From NCBI GenBank assembly GCA_905181615.1, contig CAJIYH010000005.1:81880-145879 (forward strand): a DNA stretch of 64,000 bases, given 5' to 3'. This document shows, one piece after another, positions 1 through 8,101 of this stretch (positions are counted from its first letter, which is position 1; every line of letters begins with the position of its first letter). The notes beneath the pieces are model-generated. The model searched no databases. It was not told the origin of the DNA and saw only the letters and a list, made by a program, of their open reading frames with translations. This DNA is from an uncultured Flavobacteriaceae bacterium (lineage in GTDB: Bacteria > Bacteroidota > Bacteroidia > Flavobacteriales > Flavobacteriaceae). A program made the translations under genes and the position numbers.

Positions 1-1
1 G

Positions 2-136
2 GTTTTGAATCACCTGCTGGAATCTAAAAAAGTAGTTGCTCTTGATGTAGCAGAAATGAATCCGAATTTTGATCGAGACCAAAGCACCGCACAATTAGCT
101 GCCAGAATTATAGACTCTTTTGTGATGAATGTTTAG
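2..136 (+). CDS. Arginase/formimidoylglutamase family, C-terminal end (partial)
   Basis: The window opens inside this gene; 44 codons remain before the stop. The remnant reads through a LDVAEMNP motif followed by a D-x-D and a STAQLAARI helix. This is the typical C-terminal signature of the ureohydrolase (arginase, agmatinase, formimidoylglutamase) fold, where an E/D-x-NP segment follows the last metal-site strand. These enzymes hydrolyse guanidino or formimino groups with a binuclear manganese centre, but the metal ligands lie upstream of the window, so the substrate cannot be told. Formimidoylglutamase of histidine breakdown is a reasonable guess. Confidence 0.75.
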   Translation, partial: VLNHLLESKKVVALDVAEMNPNFDRDQSTAQLAARIIDSFVMNV

Positions 137-147
137 GTGAAACTCAC

Positions 148-1473
148 TTAAAAGTCTCGATAAGAACTCCCTATAAATTGGTTCGCTTCCTTTTCGATAA
201 ACCTAGACTTCTGTCTGTCCCAATGCAAGGTTTTGCCAGGAAAACGTCCCGCTATAACTCCCAAAAGAATGGTTTCTGTAAGTCTTGAAGCATACGAAAA
301 AGGAGCGGAACAGTTTGTCTTTCCTAAACACGAATCTACAAACTCGTAATAATGTTTTTTGCTTTCCGATTCATAGTCTCTTACAGGTTTTCCTAATCCG
401 AATTTTTCGACATCTAATTCTTGATACATTCCATCGACAATTAGTTTTGGTAATTCTTGAAAATGTGGCAAATATAACTTGCCCTTTTCACCCATAAACA
501 TCGCCCCTTGCTCGTGAAGCTCTTCATTGTCTGGCAAAACCAAATCGTTGTGCTTTGCCGGAGCTCCTGCCCCGTCATACCAGACCCATTTTAATTCCTT
601 AGAAGTATACTTCGTCGAAGGAAATATATAGGTGACTTTGTTGTTTTCTGGAAAACCATAACCGTTAGGGGGTCTGCATTCGTTTTTAATTGTTTTGGGA
701 ACATCCAAAGCCAATGCATTGTATGGCGTGTCAAATATATGAACTCCCATATCTCCAAGAGTTCCACATCCAAAATCAATTAATTTTCTCCAATTGCCCG
801 GGTGGTAATGTCCTTCTTTAAACTCGTGTTTCTTAGCCGTCCCAAGCCATAAATTCCAGTCTAGGTTTGCAGGAACTGGAGCGACTTTTTTGGGAGGTGT
901 ACCATCGTATCCCCAGTTTTTCGGAGACCATGCGCGGACACAGTTTACTTTTCCGATGATGCCAGATTGAATTAATAATGTTGCTAGTTTATAATCATAA
1001 AAAGAATGAACTTGAATTCCCATTTGAGTAACCAAATTCTTTTTGAGAGCCATTTGCGCCATTTGGCGAGCTTCAGATATGGAATGAGTAAGCGGTTTTT
1101 GACAGTATACAGCTTTGTTTAAATCCATCGCCATAAGAGATGCGGGTGCATGCGTGTGGTCTGGAGTAGATACAATAACTGCATCGATTTGATCTACCAT
1201 GGTTTTAAGCAATATTCGGTAATCGGAAAAAGTTTTGGCGTTTGGATGCTTTGACTTTGCAAAGTCTAAGGCAATCGAATCTACATCACACAAGGCAACT
1301 ATATCAACTGATTTGTGTGAAGCGAATGCATTTAAATCTTCACCCCCCATTCCGCCAACCCCGATATGAGCTGTTCTTAGTTTTTTACCTTTTGGAAACG
1401 CCCAACCGACCGAAGGGATAAACGCAGTAGAAGCTAATGTAGCTGCTGATTTTAAAAAATCTCTTTTGTTCAT
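148..1473 (-). CDS. Exported Gfo/Idh/MocA family oxidoreductase
   Basis: 441 aa. The N-terminus (NKRDFLKSAA, then a hydrophobic stretch to about residue 25) resembles a Tat signal with KR in place of RR, common in Bacteroidota members of this family. A Rossmann GVGGMGG follows at residues 38-44, then STPDHTH at about 102-108, QKP at 125-127 in place of the usual EKP, and GDMGVHIFD in the substrate domain. The family performs NAD(P)-dependent redox reactions on sugars or cyclitols. The start overlaps the stop of the upstream DUF1080 gene by 4 bases (ATGA), so the two are co-transcribed and probably act on the same periplasmic sugar. The exact substrate is unknown. Confidence 0.88.
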   Translation of the reverse strand: MNKRDFLKSAATLASTAFIPSVGWAFPKGKKLRTAHIGVGGMGGEDLNAFASHKSVDIVALCDVDSIALDFAKSKHPNAKTFSDYRILLKTMVDQIDAVIVSTPDHTHAPASLMAMDLNKAVYCQKPLTHSISEARQMAQMALKKNLVTQMGIQVHSFYDYKLATLLIQSGIIGKVNCVRAWSPKNWGYDGTPPKKVAPVPANLDWNLWLGTAKKHEFKEGHYHPGNWRKLIDFGCGTLGDMGVHIFDTPYNALALDVPKTIKNECRPPNGYGFPENNKVTYIFPSTKYTSKELKWVWYDGAGAPAKHNDLVLPDNEELHEQGAMFMGEKGKLYLPHFQELPKLIVDGMYQELDVEKFGLGKPVRDYESESKKHYYEFVDSCLGKTNCSAPFSYASRLTETILLGVIAGRFPGKTLHWDRQKSRFIEKEANQFIGSSYRDF

Positions 1474-2189
1474 AGTTTCCTTATTTTAATTTCTCTAAAT
1501 GATAAATTACTTCCGTGGTCTTGAAAACCAATATAGCCTTTTCTGTATTTTCCGTAATCTGGGGCATTGCTCCACTTACCAGAGTTTCTTCTTTTATACC
1601 AATCCTCAGACCATGGAGTAAAGGAGAGTACTTTTTTATCATTTAGCCAATATTCTACATTTTCTATTGTAAAAACAATCCTGCTGCTGTTCCACTTGCC
1701 AGGAGGATAAAGTACTTTTTGGGAATTGTCGGGTAAGTACATGGCATAGTCTGTCGCAGTTAATTGCCAGTCTTTTAATTCAAAGTTGTGGATTTCAGCA
1801 TAGTTTTCATCATCTAAGATTTGATATTCAGGAGCAACAACTGAAGCGGCCTCGTAACCTTCTTTTAAATGATAAAAAATACCGCTGTTTCCTCCTTTAG
1901 GAATTTTCCACTCGACATAAAGTTCAAAATTTTCAAATTCTTCGGCTCCATAAATAATATCCCTACTTCCAGTATAGTCATAATCCTCCTCTAGAATTTG
2001 CTTGGTAGTAAAAGTTAAAGTACTATCTACAATTTTCCATCCAGGAGGCATTTGATCTCCATTATAGGCTCTCCAGCCTTCCAATGAACTACCGTCGAAT
2101 AATGATACCCATTCTTGTGAGGATTTTTTATTGTCTTGGCAACCAATTATAAAAAGAGAACTGATTAAAAATATTTTGATTTTATTCAT
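1470..2189 (-). CDS. DUF1080 (3-keto-disaccharide hydrolase-type) lipoprotein
   Basis: 239 aa with a lipoprotein signal; the probable lipidated cysteine is residue 17 (FIIGC). The body starts with WVSLFDGSSLEGW, the hallmark opening of DUF1080 concanavalin-like domains, and keeps GGNSGIFYH and YEIQ-like (PEYQILDD) segments. Family members include 3-keto-glycoside hydrolases that cleave sugars first oxidised by Gfo/Idh/MocA dehydrogenases. That fits the translationally coupled oxidoreductase immediately downstream. Cell-surface or periplasmic location is inferred from the lipobox. Confidence 0.88.
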   Translation of the reverse strand: MNKIKIFLISSLFIIGCQDNKKSSQEWVSLFDGSSLEGWRAYNGDQMPPGWKIVDSTLTFTTKQILEEDYDYTGSRDIIYGAEEFENFELYVEWKIPKGGNSGIFYHLKEGYEAASVVAPEYQILDDENYAEIHNFELKDWQLTATDYAMYLPDNSQKVLYPPGKWNSSRIVFTIENVEYWLNDKKVLSFTPWSEDWYKRRNSGKWSNAPDYGKYRKGYIGFQDHGSNLSFREIKIRKL

Positions 2190-2268
2190 GTTGTGTTTTT
2201 ATCAATTAATGATATTTAATAAACTAAATTCAGGTGTAAACGTTTTATTTAAATTTATTAAAAAATAT

Positions 2269-2451
2269 TTATGTAAGGTTTATTTTTTTGTTTAGTAACT
2301 CTATTTGTTTATAAACCTCCTCCGCTTCAAACGTTTTTTGATCACTCTTACTTCTATTGATTTTTGATAAGTCATACGCCTCCTTCAACAAGGCTTTATA
2401 TTTACTTTGTAGCTTATCTACTTCCGTTTTCTTTTTAAATATTCCGAACAT
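2269..2451 (-). CDS. Lacal_2735-family small protein
   Basis: 60 aa, starting MFGIFKKK and continuing as a charged, helical protein with YKALLKEAYDLSKINRS and SDQKTFEAEEVYKQI. I recognise this as the short flavobacterial Lacal_2735 family, whose function is unknown. It is likely cytosolic with one or two helices and no signal peptide. It stands alone 80 bases upstream of the DUF1080 gene start on the same strand. The strong match to the family length and opening supports the start. Confidence 0.75.
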   Translation of the reverse strand: MFGIFKKKTEVDKLQSKYKALLKEAYDLSKINRSKSDQKTFEAEEVYKQIELLNKKINLT

Positions 2452-2520
2452 ATAGTCTGTTTTATTTAATTTTTAATTAAAACAAAACTACTGAATTTGT
2501 TTAGATTCAGACAATAAAGC

Positions 2521-2559
2521 CAAGCTTTAAATACAGTCTTGTACATTTTATTAATAAAT
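2521..2559 (+). repeat. RPT-B copy 1 (diverged)
   Basis: Resembles the RPT-B element best seen at 49698-49747: caagctttaaatacagtct then tgtacattttattaataaat. It lies in the gap before the penicillin-acylase relic. It differs from the best copies at several positions. Confidence 0.55.
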
Positions 2560-2639
2560 AGATCGTTATGATGACCCCGTTGGGAAATTAATTATGAAAT
2601 CTTATTTATTATAAAAAGCATTTTTATTTACCCGTTTTA

Positions 2640-3003
2640 TTGAACCGTTATGGCAATAAACAAATTATATCATTTTGTACGGTTATTCTTTTGTTGTTTC
2701 TATATTCCTGTACTTCAAAAAAACAACTTCAATTAAACGATGAGGTTGAGATAATAAGAGACCAACATGGTATTAATCATATTTATGCCAATAATCAAAG
2801 TGATCTTTTTTTATGCATGGATATTTAGCGGCTAAAAACTGCTTTTTTAATTTGAAATTCAGAGAGGGCAGGCAACGGGAACCGTCTCTGAAATTTTTGG
2901 AGAAAGTGAACTAGATAGAGACATTGGAACTAGACTCTTTAAGTTTAGAGGAAATATCGAAGATCAATTGAATCACTATGATGAAGATGATTGTGAAATT
3001 ATC
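2640..3003 (+). pseudogene. Penicillin acylase (S45 family) N-terminal relic
   Basis: Translation in successive frames rebuilds the start of a penicillin/acyl-homoserine-lactone acylase precursor. It has a lipoprotein-like signal (LFLYSC), then VEIIRDQHGINHIYANNQ. After a frame change near 2815 comes GYLAAKN, and after another near 2865 comes ATGTVSEIFGESELDRDIG, ending LNHYDEDDCEIIT at about 3003. A typical S45 precursor is about 700-800 aa; only about 120 remain, with no Ser nucleophile or beta-chain. The gene is therefore dead. Homology beyond 3003 is lost abruptly, which suggests a deletion joint. Confidence 0.8.
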
Positions 3004-3004
3004 A

Positions 3005-3264
3005 CCCACACCAAAATCGGGAGCATAGCCTATATCTATTTTCAGTTTAAGCATAAACATCACGTAAGCGTAATCGATACTTTTATAACCCGCTACGATT
3101 TCAAAAATATTTTTGAAATTCAAATTTCCACCGATACTCGTTTGATTGGGAACCCCTGGAATTATCCTAGAAGTAACATATTATTACCAATGTTCATATT
3201 CTCAGACCTTGTCCATACCTCAAATTGCTTTTTGTCTACTGAAAAGTTGGGTGTTTCATTTTTA
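3005..3264 (-). pseudogene. Possible PorP/SprF-like outer-membrane relic
   Basis: Read on the minus strand, two frames give NMNIGNNMLLL and then GVPNQTSIGGNLNFKNIFE followed by VAGYKSIDYAYVMFMLKLKI and GYAPDFGVGD. The alternating pattern and order resemble the C-terminal strands of PorP/SprF type IX secretion membrane proteins. No start is present and at least one frameshift is needed. The plus-strand frame over the same bases has no recognisable similarity. This is an inference from pattern only. Confidence 0.3.
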
Positions 3265-3270
3265 ACACCA

Positions 3271-3305
3271 TATATTTAAATATTATTAATCACAAATTGA
3301 TCATT
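3271..3305 (+). promoter_or_regulatory. Shared upstream leader, copy 1
   Basis: tatatttaaatattattaat is followed by ca and 14 further bases before the ATG at 3306. The same block stands at the same distance from the start codon of the SnoaL-like genes at 4075 and, on the minus strand, 29482. It probably holds the promoter or 5' leader. Confidence 0.5.
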
Positions 3306-3950
3306 ATGAAAAAATTATTAGTCTTAATATTAGTCGTAAACTTATTTGCTTGTACTAATACTAAACAAGAAACATCACAATCTGTTGAGATAGATAACAA
3401 TGCAGAACCAGACGGACCACACACTTCAACTGAATGGAAAATATGGGCTTTAAGCACAGCTGCTCCATCATTTATAGCCGCAAACTGTACTGTCATTGAT
3501 TCCGATGGGAAAACTGTTTTAAGAGAAGGAACAAATGGATGGACTGCAATGGCTGGAAACCCAAGAGGAATGTCAAATCCTGAGAATGGATGGGAAGATC
3601 CACATGAAGCAATGCCAATGGTAATGGATGCTCAGGCCATGAAATGGGCAATGGCTTTTATGTCAGGTAAAAAACCTGAATTAGATTACGATGGATGGAT
3701 GTATATGCTTCATGGTGATATGGGTGAGGATAATACAAAGCAACTCGTTTTTAAAAAGGAGGATGCGGTCAAAGGTCATTGGATTGAATCTGGTGCGCAT
3801 TTGATGCTTATGCCAAAAGATCCTACTTCTCTGAAAGGTCAAACTACTGATTTTAATTCTGGCTCTCCGTATATAATGTTTGAAGGAACTGGATATGATC
3901 ATATTATGATTCCTGTTGAGGGTTACTATGATTATCAACCTCAAAAATAA
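3306..3950 (+). CDS. Uncharacterised lipoprotein
   Basis: 214 aa. I chose the ATG at 3306 over an upstream TTG at 3297 because it starts a clean lipoprotein signal (MKKLLVLILVVNLFAC, lipidated Cys about residue 16) and matches the shared leader spacing. The mature part is rich in Trp, Met and Gly (EWKIWALSTAAPSFIAANC, NGWTAMAGNPRGM, WMYMLHGDMGED, PYIMFEGTGYDHIMIPV). I do not recognise a named domain. The final part looks like a small-molecule-binding or cupin-like beta structure, but that is a guess. It is followed by a strong terminator at 3971, so it is monocistronic. Confidence 0.75.
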   Translation: MKKLLVLILVVNLFACTNTKQETSQSVEIDNNAEPDGPHTSTEWKIWALSTAAPSFIAANCTVIDSDGKTVLREGTNGWTAMAGNPRGMSNPENGWEDPHEAMPMVMDAQAMKWAMAFMSGKKPELDYDGWMYMLHGDMGEDNTKQLVFKKEDAVKGHWIESGAHLMLMPKDPTSLKGQTTDFNSGSPYIMFEGTGYDHIMIPVEGYYDYQPQK

Positions 3951-3970
3951 TTGAGAATAACTGATTTTAG

Positions 3971-3997
3971 CCCTTCACTTCGGTGGGGGGTTTTTTA
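3971..3997 (+). terminator. Rho-independent terminator
   Basis: cccttcac-ttcg-gtgggggg forms an 8-pair stem (with two G-U pairs) closed by a UUCG tetraloop and followed by tttttt. It ends the lipoprotein gene. A similar hairpin and following sequence recur at 49576. Confidence 0.85.
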
Positions 3998-4017
3998 TTT
4001 TCAATACTCACTTCAGC

Positions 4018-4074
4018 GTCAGTAAGTCCCGGAATTTATTATATTTAAATATTATTAATCATCAAACAATACAA
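4018..4074 (+). promoter_or_regulatory. Shared upstream leader, copy 2
   Basis: cagtaagtcccggaatttat then tatatttaaatattattaa, 16 bases before the ATG at 4075. On the minus strand the block before 29482 differs at only about 5 of 39 positions and has the same spacing. The first half belongs to the RPT-A end. Confidence 0.55.
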
Positions 4075-4905
4075 ATGAAAAAAGTAATTATCCTTTTAAT
4101 TGCATCTGTTGCAATTAGTGCATGTACTAATGGAAAGCATGCTGAATTTAAAAAAAATACAGAAATCGCTAAAAAATACTTTAAACTTCATGAAGTAGAA
4201 GATGCTGAAAGTATGTTTAAATATTTACATGAAGATATCGAATGGCATATGCCTGTTTATGGCATGGAAATGGCTGGTATTGAAGAAGTAAAAGCTGGTG
4301 TTCTTGGATATCAAGCTGATTTTGATAACATGAAATTTACAGCAGATTATTGGTTACCAGGTGTAGATACTGAGACCGGCTTAGCTGATGGGAGTACTCG
4401 TGCTTATGGGACTTGGACATCTACACACGCAAAATCCGGAAAAGAGACTAAATTAACAAGCTATCATTCTTTTGAATTTAAAGATGGTAAAATTATTTCT
4501 GGTGGTGACTGGTTTGATTTAGGTGGAATGATGAATGCACTACTGCCTCAATCACTTAAGAAAGGGAGCTTATTAGGACTTCATTCTTTTAAAGTAAAAC
4601 TTAAAAAAGGGGTAACTTCTGATCAATTTGAAGCTTACTTTACAAATACATTAATTCCAGCGTATGAAAATGCATACATAGGAGTTAGTCTACATTTAAT
4701 TGAAGGATTAAGAGGTCAATATAAAGGCAATCTTGGTATGGTTTGGATATTTGAATCAAATGAGGTTCGTAACTTATATTTTGACAACAATGAACAATCA
4801 ATTCCTTTAAACAAAGAAACTAGAGCAAAACTTAAATCAGTTGATGATGGCCTCGCTAAACTTGGCACATGGACTTCAAACTATACAGACTGGTCAGTAC
4901 AATAA
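4075..4905 (+). CDS. SnoaL-like (NTF2-fold) lipoprotein with extra C-terminal domain
   Basis: 276 aa. A lipoprotein signal (Cys about residue 17, VAISAC) precedes a SnoaL/NTF2-like domain at roughly residues 25-150: KKYFKLHEVEDAESMFKYLH, DIEWHMP, and the closing FKDGKIISGGDWFDLGG. Residues about 165-275 form a second part (HSFKVKLKKGVTSDQFEAYF) with the look of a dimeric alpha/beta-barrel domain. SnoaL-like domains bind or turn over small hydrophobic ligands, but no catalytic role can be assigned. A shorter paralogue at 28958-29482 shares the signal, the SnoaL part and the upstream leader. Confidence 0.75.
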   Translation: MKKVIILLIASVAISACTNGKHAEFKKNTEIAKKYFKLHEVEDAESMFKYLHEDIEWHMPVYGMEMAGIEEVKAGVLGYQADFDNMKFTADYWLPGVDTETGLADGSTRAYGTWTSTHAKSGKETKLTSYHSFEFKDGKIISGGDWFDLGGMMNALLPQSLKKGSLLGLHSFKVKLKKGVTSDQFEAYFTNTLIPAYENAYIGVSLHLIEGLRGQYKGNLGMVWIFESNEVRNLYFDNNEQSIPLNKETRAKLKSVDDGLAKLGTWTSNYTDWSVQ

Positions 4906-4922
4906 AACATTTCAAGCAATAA

Positions 4923-4997
4923 TTAAAGCCTTTCTTTACTGGTGGGCTTAACCCCGCCATAAGTCGAGTCCATAAGAGCTTTATTTAAACAATAACA
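4923..4997 (-). pseudogene. Relic fragment with LMDSTYG motif
   Basis: The minus strand reads LNKALMDSTYGGVKPTSKER and then Leu-stop in one open frame of 24 residues. The same LMDSTYG core occurs in the longer relic at 6524-6736. It probably comes from the same phage-type gene. RPT-A-like bases (aacaggcat) adjoin it. Confidence 0.4.
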
Positions 4998-5074
4998 GGC
5001 ATGGGTTTTAGAAAACGGTTTTTCTAATGCAACAGGGGGATTAGATTATATATGAAATCCCATCTCCCTTTGTT

Positions 5075-5797
5075 TTATTGATTCTTCTCAAAAACCATAC
5101 AGTGCTGCCAAGGAAGATTATCAATGTTTTTTTTTAACTTCAATCCAGATGCCTTCATCTCTAAAACAGATTGTCTTTCTGTCATTTTGTGGATTTTTTT
5201 AATTGGGACATTCGAATCTTCACCCCTATATTCTATTAAAAACAACAACCCATTAGGTTTCAAAGCATTTTTTATAGACTCAATCATTTCAACAGGATAA
5301 CTAAATTCGTGATAGACATCTACCAATAAAATTTTATCGAGCGAGTGCTTAGGTAAATTAATACTTTTCTCAGATCCAAGAATTGTTTCAACATTCAAGA
5401 TCCCAGTTGACTTGTTTTTTAATTCAATAGCATTCAACATTTCGGGTTGAATATCAACAGCATAAACCAACCCGTTTTCAGCCAATGGTGCCATCTTAAA
5501 GACATGATATCCAGAACCTGCGCCAATATCTGCAATAGTATCATCAGATTTAATCTTCATGTTTTTTATCAATGTAGAAACGTCCTCTTCTTTTTCTCTT
5601 TCAGACCTCTCCAACCAATTAATTCCTTGAAATCCCATTACATAGGCAATTTCTCTTCCCAGATACCATTTCCCTATGCCATTAAAATCCCCCATTTTGT
5701 AGGTATATTTTATATCTTTTTCATCTCCTTGTGCTACTGATTCAGTGGAGGTTAAAAAGCAACTAATAAAGATTATAAGAATAGTTATATTTTTCAT
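5075..5797 (-). CDS. Exported class I SAM-dependent methyltransferase
   Basis: 240 aa from the ATG at 5797, which starts a good signal peptide (MKNITILIIFISCFLTS...SVAQG); an in-frame start 39 bases upstream would bury this signal. The methyltransferase core shows motif I DIGAGSGYHVF, an acidic AVDIQPEM, and LLVDVYHEFSYP with later LKPNGLLFLIEYRG. Predicted periplasmic methyltransferases of this type are frequent in Bacteroidota and Planctomycetota; substrates are unknown. SAM would have to be available outside the cytosol, which makes the export prediction puzzling. The gene is isolated between accessory genes. Confidence 0.8.
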   Translation of the reverse strand: MKNITILIIFISCFLTSTESVAQGDEKDIKYTYKMGDFNGIGKWYLGREIAYVMGFQGINWLERSEREKEEDVSTLIKNMKIKSDDTIADIGAGSGYHVFKMAPLAENGLVYAVDIQPEMLNAIELKNKSTGILNVETILGSEKSINLPKHSLDKILLVDVYHEFSYPVEMIESIKNALKPNGLLFLIEYRGEDSNVPIKKIHKMTERQSVLEMKASGLKLKKNIDNLPWQHCMVFEKNQ

Positions 5798-5994
5798 AGG
5801 ATAAAAATAAGAGCAAATCTGACTAATCTGATTCAAAATGAAAATATTTTTCTTTTACACCAATGGATACAATACAAATCCTTCCTAATCAATTGATATC
5901 ACTGATTTAACACAAGATTAGTTTGTAGTGATTTTAGGGAGAGCTTGTTTAGGGGATTTGTGAATTCGTGATTGGGAATAATCAAGAAAACAGA

Positions 5995-6018
5995 CTAAAT
6001 CATCAAAAGACGTCAGAT
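5995..6018 (+). repeat. RPT-C copy 1
   Basis: 24 bases (ctaaatcatcaaaagacgtc then agat) identical to 49677-49700. Here the repeat supplies the last four codons (SDVF) and stop of the DUF2237 gene. Confidence 0.7.
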
Positions 6019-6371
6019 GCAGAATATAAGTGTAATAATGCTAAAGATGCATATTGCAAAGTTTTCTCATGGGTTGCTTCTAAAATAATATTTGGAGCCT
6101 TACCCACTTTTTCAGCTTCTAGCCAACGTGAAATACACAAACACCATTTATCTCCGGGTTTTAATCCATGAAATTGCCATTGAGGCACAGGAGTTATTAA
6201 ATCATTGCCTCTTGAGGCCGAGTAGTTTAGAAATTCTTGTGTAACTATTGCGCAAACAGTATGTGTTCCGGTATCTTGAGAAATTGTTCTGCAAAAACCA
6301 TCTCTAAAATAACCTGTACTAGGATTTGAACAGCAAGGTAAAAGCGGCAATCCTAAAATATTACGTTCCAT
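6003..6371 (-). CDS. DUF2237 family protein
   Basis: 122 aa, cytosolic. It contains the diagnostic DUF2237 pattern: NILGLPLLPCC, TGYFRDGFCRT, DTGTHTVCAIVTQEFL, SRGNDLITPVPQW, GLKPGDKWCLCISRW and APNIILEATHEKTL. The conserved cysteines suggest a metal or redox role, but none is established. Length fits the family (about 120 aa). The last residues (SDVF) are encoded by a repeat shared with 49677-49700, so the C-terminus may have been replaced by repeat insertion. Confidence 0.88.
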   Translation of the reverse strand: MERNILGLPLLPCCSNPSTGYFRDGFCRTISQDTGTHTVCAIVTQEFLNYSASRGNDLITPVPQWQFHGLKPGDKWCLCISRWLEAEKVGKAPNIILEATHEKTLQYASLALLHLYSASDVF

Positions 6372-6502
6372 TTATAAAAATATTATAACTTCAAATGTTT
6401 TCAAAGTAGAACTCCAAGTTATTAAAACTATGCAACATAATAATAATAATTCATAAAAAAACCTCCACCTAAGCGACAGGCTATAGTTTGGGCTAAAAAG
6501 AG

Positions 6503-6526
6503 TCATTACCACTTGACCTTTATTTA
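6503..6526 (+). repeat. RPT-D copy 1
   Basis: tcattaccacttgaccttta then ttta, 24 bases identical to 61199-61222 near the right end of the island. Confidence 0.6.
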
Positions 6527-6736
6527 ATCAATAACGTCAGTATCTAATTGCTTAAATATTGGATGTTCTCCCTCTGTTACTTCTGTACTTTGTTTGACTA
6601 CTCCATAGGTTGAATCCATAAGAGGTTTATAGGCGTTTAAATTGCCTTTCTTTGCCTTATGAATCAATGCTAATGTTATAATGTCTCCATTGCTTAGAAG
6701 CTCTTTTTTCGTGCCTCCGTATTTTACTACCGCGAT
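6524..6736 (-). pseudogene. Relic of a phage-type (terminase small subunit/DUF5681-like) gene
   Basis: The minus strand has a 70-codon open frame without an in-frame ATG, GTG or TTG at its start (it follows a TGA). It reads KYGGTKKELLSNGDIITLAL, HKAKKGNLNAYKPLMDSTYG and FKQLDTDVID before the stop. The lysine-rich G-(N/D)-x-x-AYKPLMD-x-x-YG pattern resembles DUF5681 and terminase small-subunit-like proteins. It lies in a 450-base stretch with no intact gene. The assignment is tentative. Confidence 0.35.
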
Positions 6737-6782
6737 TCAAAAAACAAGATCATTCGCGTGTAGTTTCTTTTCTAAATACAGC

Positions 6783-6811
6783 CTTGTATTGCCTTAGACT
6801 TTATATCTTTG
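6783..6811 (+). promoter_or_regulatory. purD promoter
   Basis: A cTTG element at 6783-6786, a 17-base spacer and TATCTTTG at 6804-6811 match the Bacteroidota sigma-A consensus (TTTG, about 17-22 bases, TAnnTTTG). It is 18 bases from the purD ATG. Confidence 0.7.
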
Positions 6812-6829
6812 TTGCGTAAAAAAAAAAAA

Positions 6830-8101
6830 ATGAATATTTTGATCATTGGCGGCGGCGGACGTGAGCATACAATAGCATGGAAACTGGCACAAAGCCCAAA
6901 CTGCGGAAAACTTTTTGTGGCTCCAGGAAATGCAGGAACTCACGAAATTGCTACAAACCTAGCAATAGGTATAAATGATTTTACAGAGATCAAAAAAGCT
7001 ATTTTATCGAACGACATACAAATGGTTATCGTAGGCCCAGAAGATCCATTAGTAAATGGAATTCATAATTTCTTTTTAAAAGACAAACAACTTAAAGACG
7101 TTATTGTGGTTGGTCCTCAAAAAGACGCTGCAAAACTCGAAGGAAGCAAGGAGTTTGCAAAAGAATTCATGAAAGCCCACAACATCCCTACCGCTCAGTA
7201 CGATAGCTTTACTGCCGAAACGGTTGAAGAAGGCTGTCGGTTTTTAGACACAATGAACCCTCCTTATGTTCTAAAAGCAGACGGTCTTGCAGCAGGAAAA
7301 GGAGTTTTAATATTACAGGATCTTGTCGATGCAAAAGATGAATTACGCCAGATGTTGGTAGGTCAAAAGTTTGGTGAAGCTTCTCAAAAAGTGGTTATCG
7401 AAGAATTTTTAGATGGAATTGAATTATCTTGTTTTGTTTTAACTGACGGGAAAAATTACCTCACGCTTCCGATGGCTAAAGATTATAAACGAATTGGAGA
7501 AGGCGATACTGGATTAAATACCGGAGGGATGGGGGCAATTTCGCCAGTACCTTTTGCTTCGGACGCATTCATGAAAAAAATAGAAGAACGCATAATCAAA
7601 CCAACCTTGGTTGGTTTTCAAAAAAGTAATTTGCCTTTCCAGGGCTTTGTTTTTATAGGCCTTATTAAGGTCGGAGAAGACCCCTTTGTAATTGAATATA
7701 ATGTTCGAATGGGAGATCCAGAAACAGAAGTTGTTTTCCCACGAGTTCAGAACGACTGGGTAGACCTTTTTAAGGCAGTAGGCACTCAATCTTTAGATCA
7801 ACACCAGCTAAAAGTAGACCCAAGAACAGCTGCCACAATAATGGCGGTTTCTGGAGGATATCCAGAAGCATACGAAAAAGGTAAAACAATTACAGGGTTC
7901 GAATCTGTAGTAAACAGCGAAGTATTTCATGCCGGGACACAAGTAGACAAAGATCTGGTAAAAACCTCTGGCGGAAGAGTTCTTGCGGTTACATCTTTTG
8001 GAAAAGACCACAAAGAAGCCTTGTCAAAGTCTTATGAAGCGCTTCAAAAAATTGACTTCGAAGGAATGTATTACCGAAAAGATTTAGGATTCGATTTATA
8101 A
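6830..8101 (+). CDS. purD: Phosphoribosylamine-glycine ligase (GAR synthetase)
   Basis: 423 aa from the ATG at 6830, which directly follows the promoter and a run of A. It makes glycinamide ribonucleotide from phosphoribosylamine, glycine and ATP, the second step of purine synthesis. The N-domain has GGGGREHTIAWKL, the central ATP-grasp domain has LEGSKEFAKEFM, LKADGLAAGKGV and NTGGMGAISPV, and the metal site is YNVRMGDPETEV. Length is normal for the family. The 3' end overlaps the convergent DUF6341 gene by 6 bases. The purD-DUF6341-DUF6427 neighbourhood is a familiar flavobacterial arrangement, although no upp is seen here. Confidence 0.97.
   Translation: MNILIIGGGGREHTIAWKLAQSPNCGKLFVAPGNAGTHEIATNLAIGINDFTEIKKAILSNDIQMVIVGPEDPLVNGIHNFFLKDKQLKDVIVVGPQKDAAKLEGSKEFAKEFMKAHNIPTAQYDSFTAETVEEGCRFLDTMNPPYVLKADGLAAGKGVLILQDLVDAKDELRQMLVGQKFGEASQKVVIEEFLDGIELSCFVLTDGKNYLTLPMAKDYKRIGEGDTGLNTGGMGAISPVPFASDAFMKKIEERIIKPTLVGFQKSNLPFQGFVFIGLIKVGEDPFVIEYNVRMGDPETEVVFPRVQNDWVDLFKAVGTQSLDQHQLKVDPRTAATIMAVSGGYPEAYEKGKTITGFESVVNSEVFHAGTQVDKDLVKTSGGRVLAVTSFGKDHKEALSKSYEALQKIDFEGMYYRKDLGFDL

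Noticed and set aside
2500..6830. Integron with classical attC sites
   Set aside because: No RYYYAAC/GTTRRRY pairs in the expected arrangement and no integron integrase seen; only a cassette-like layout remains as a hypothesis.
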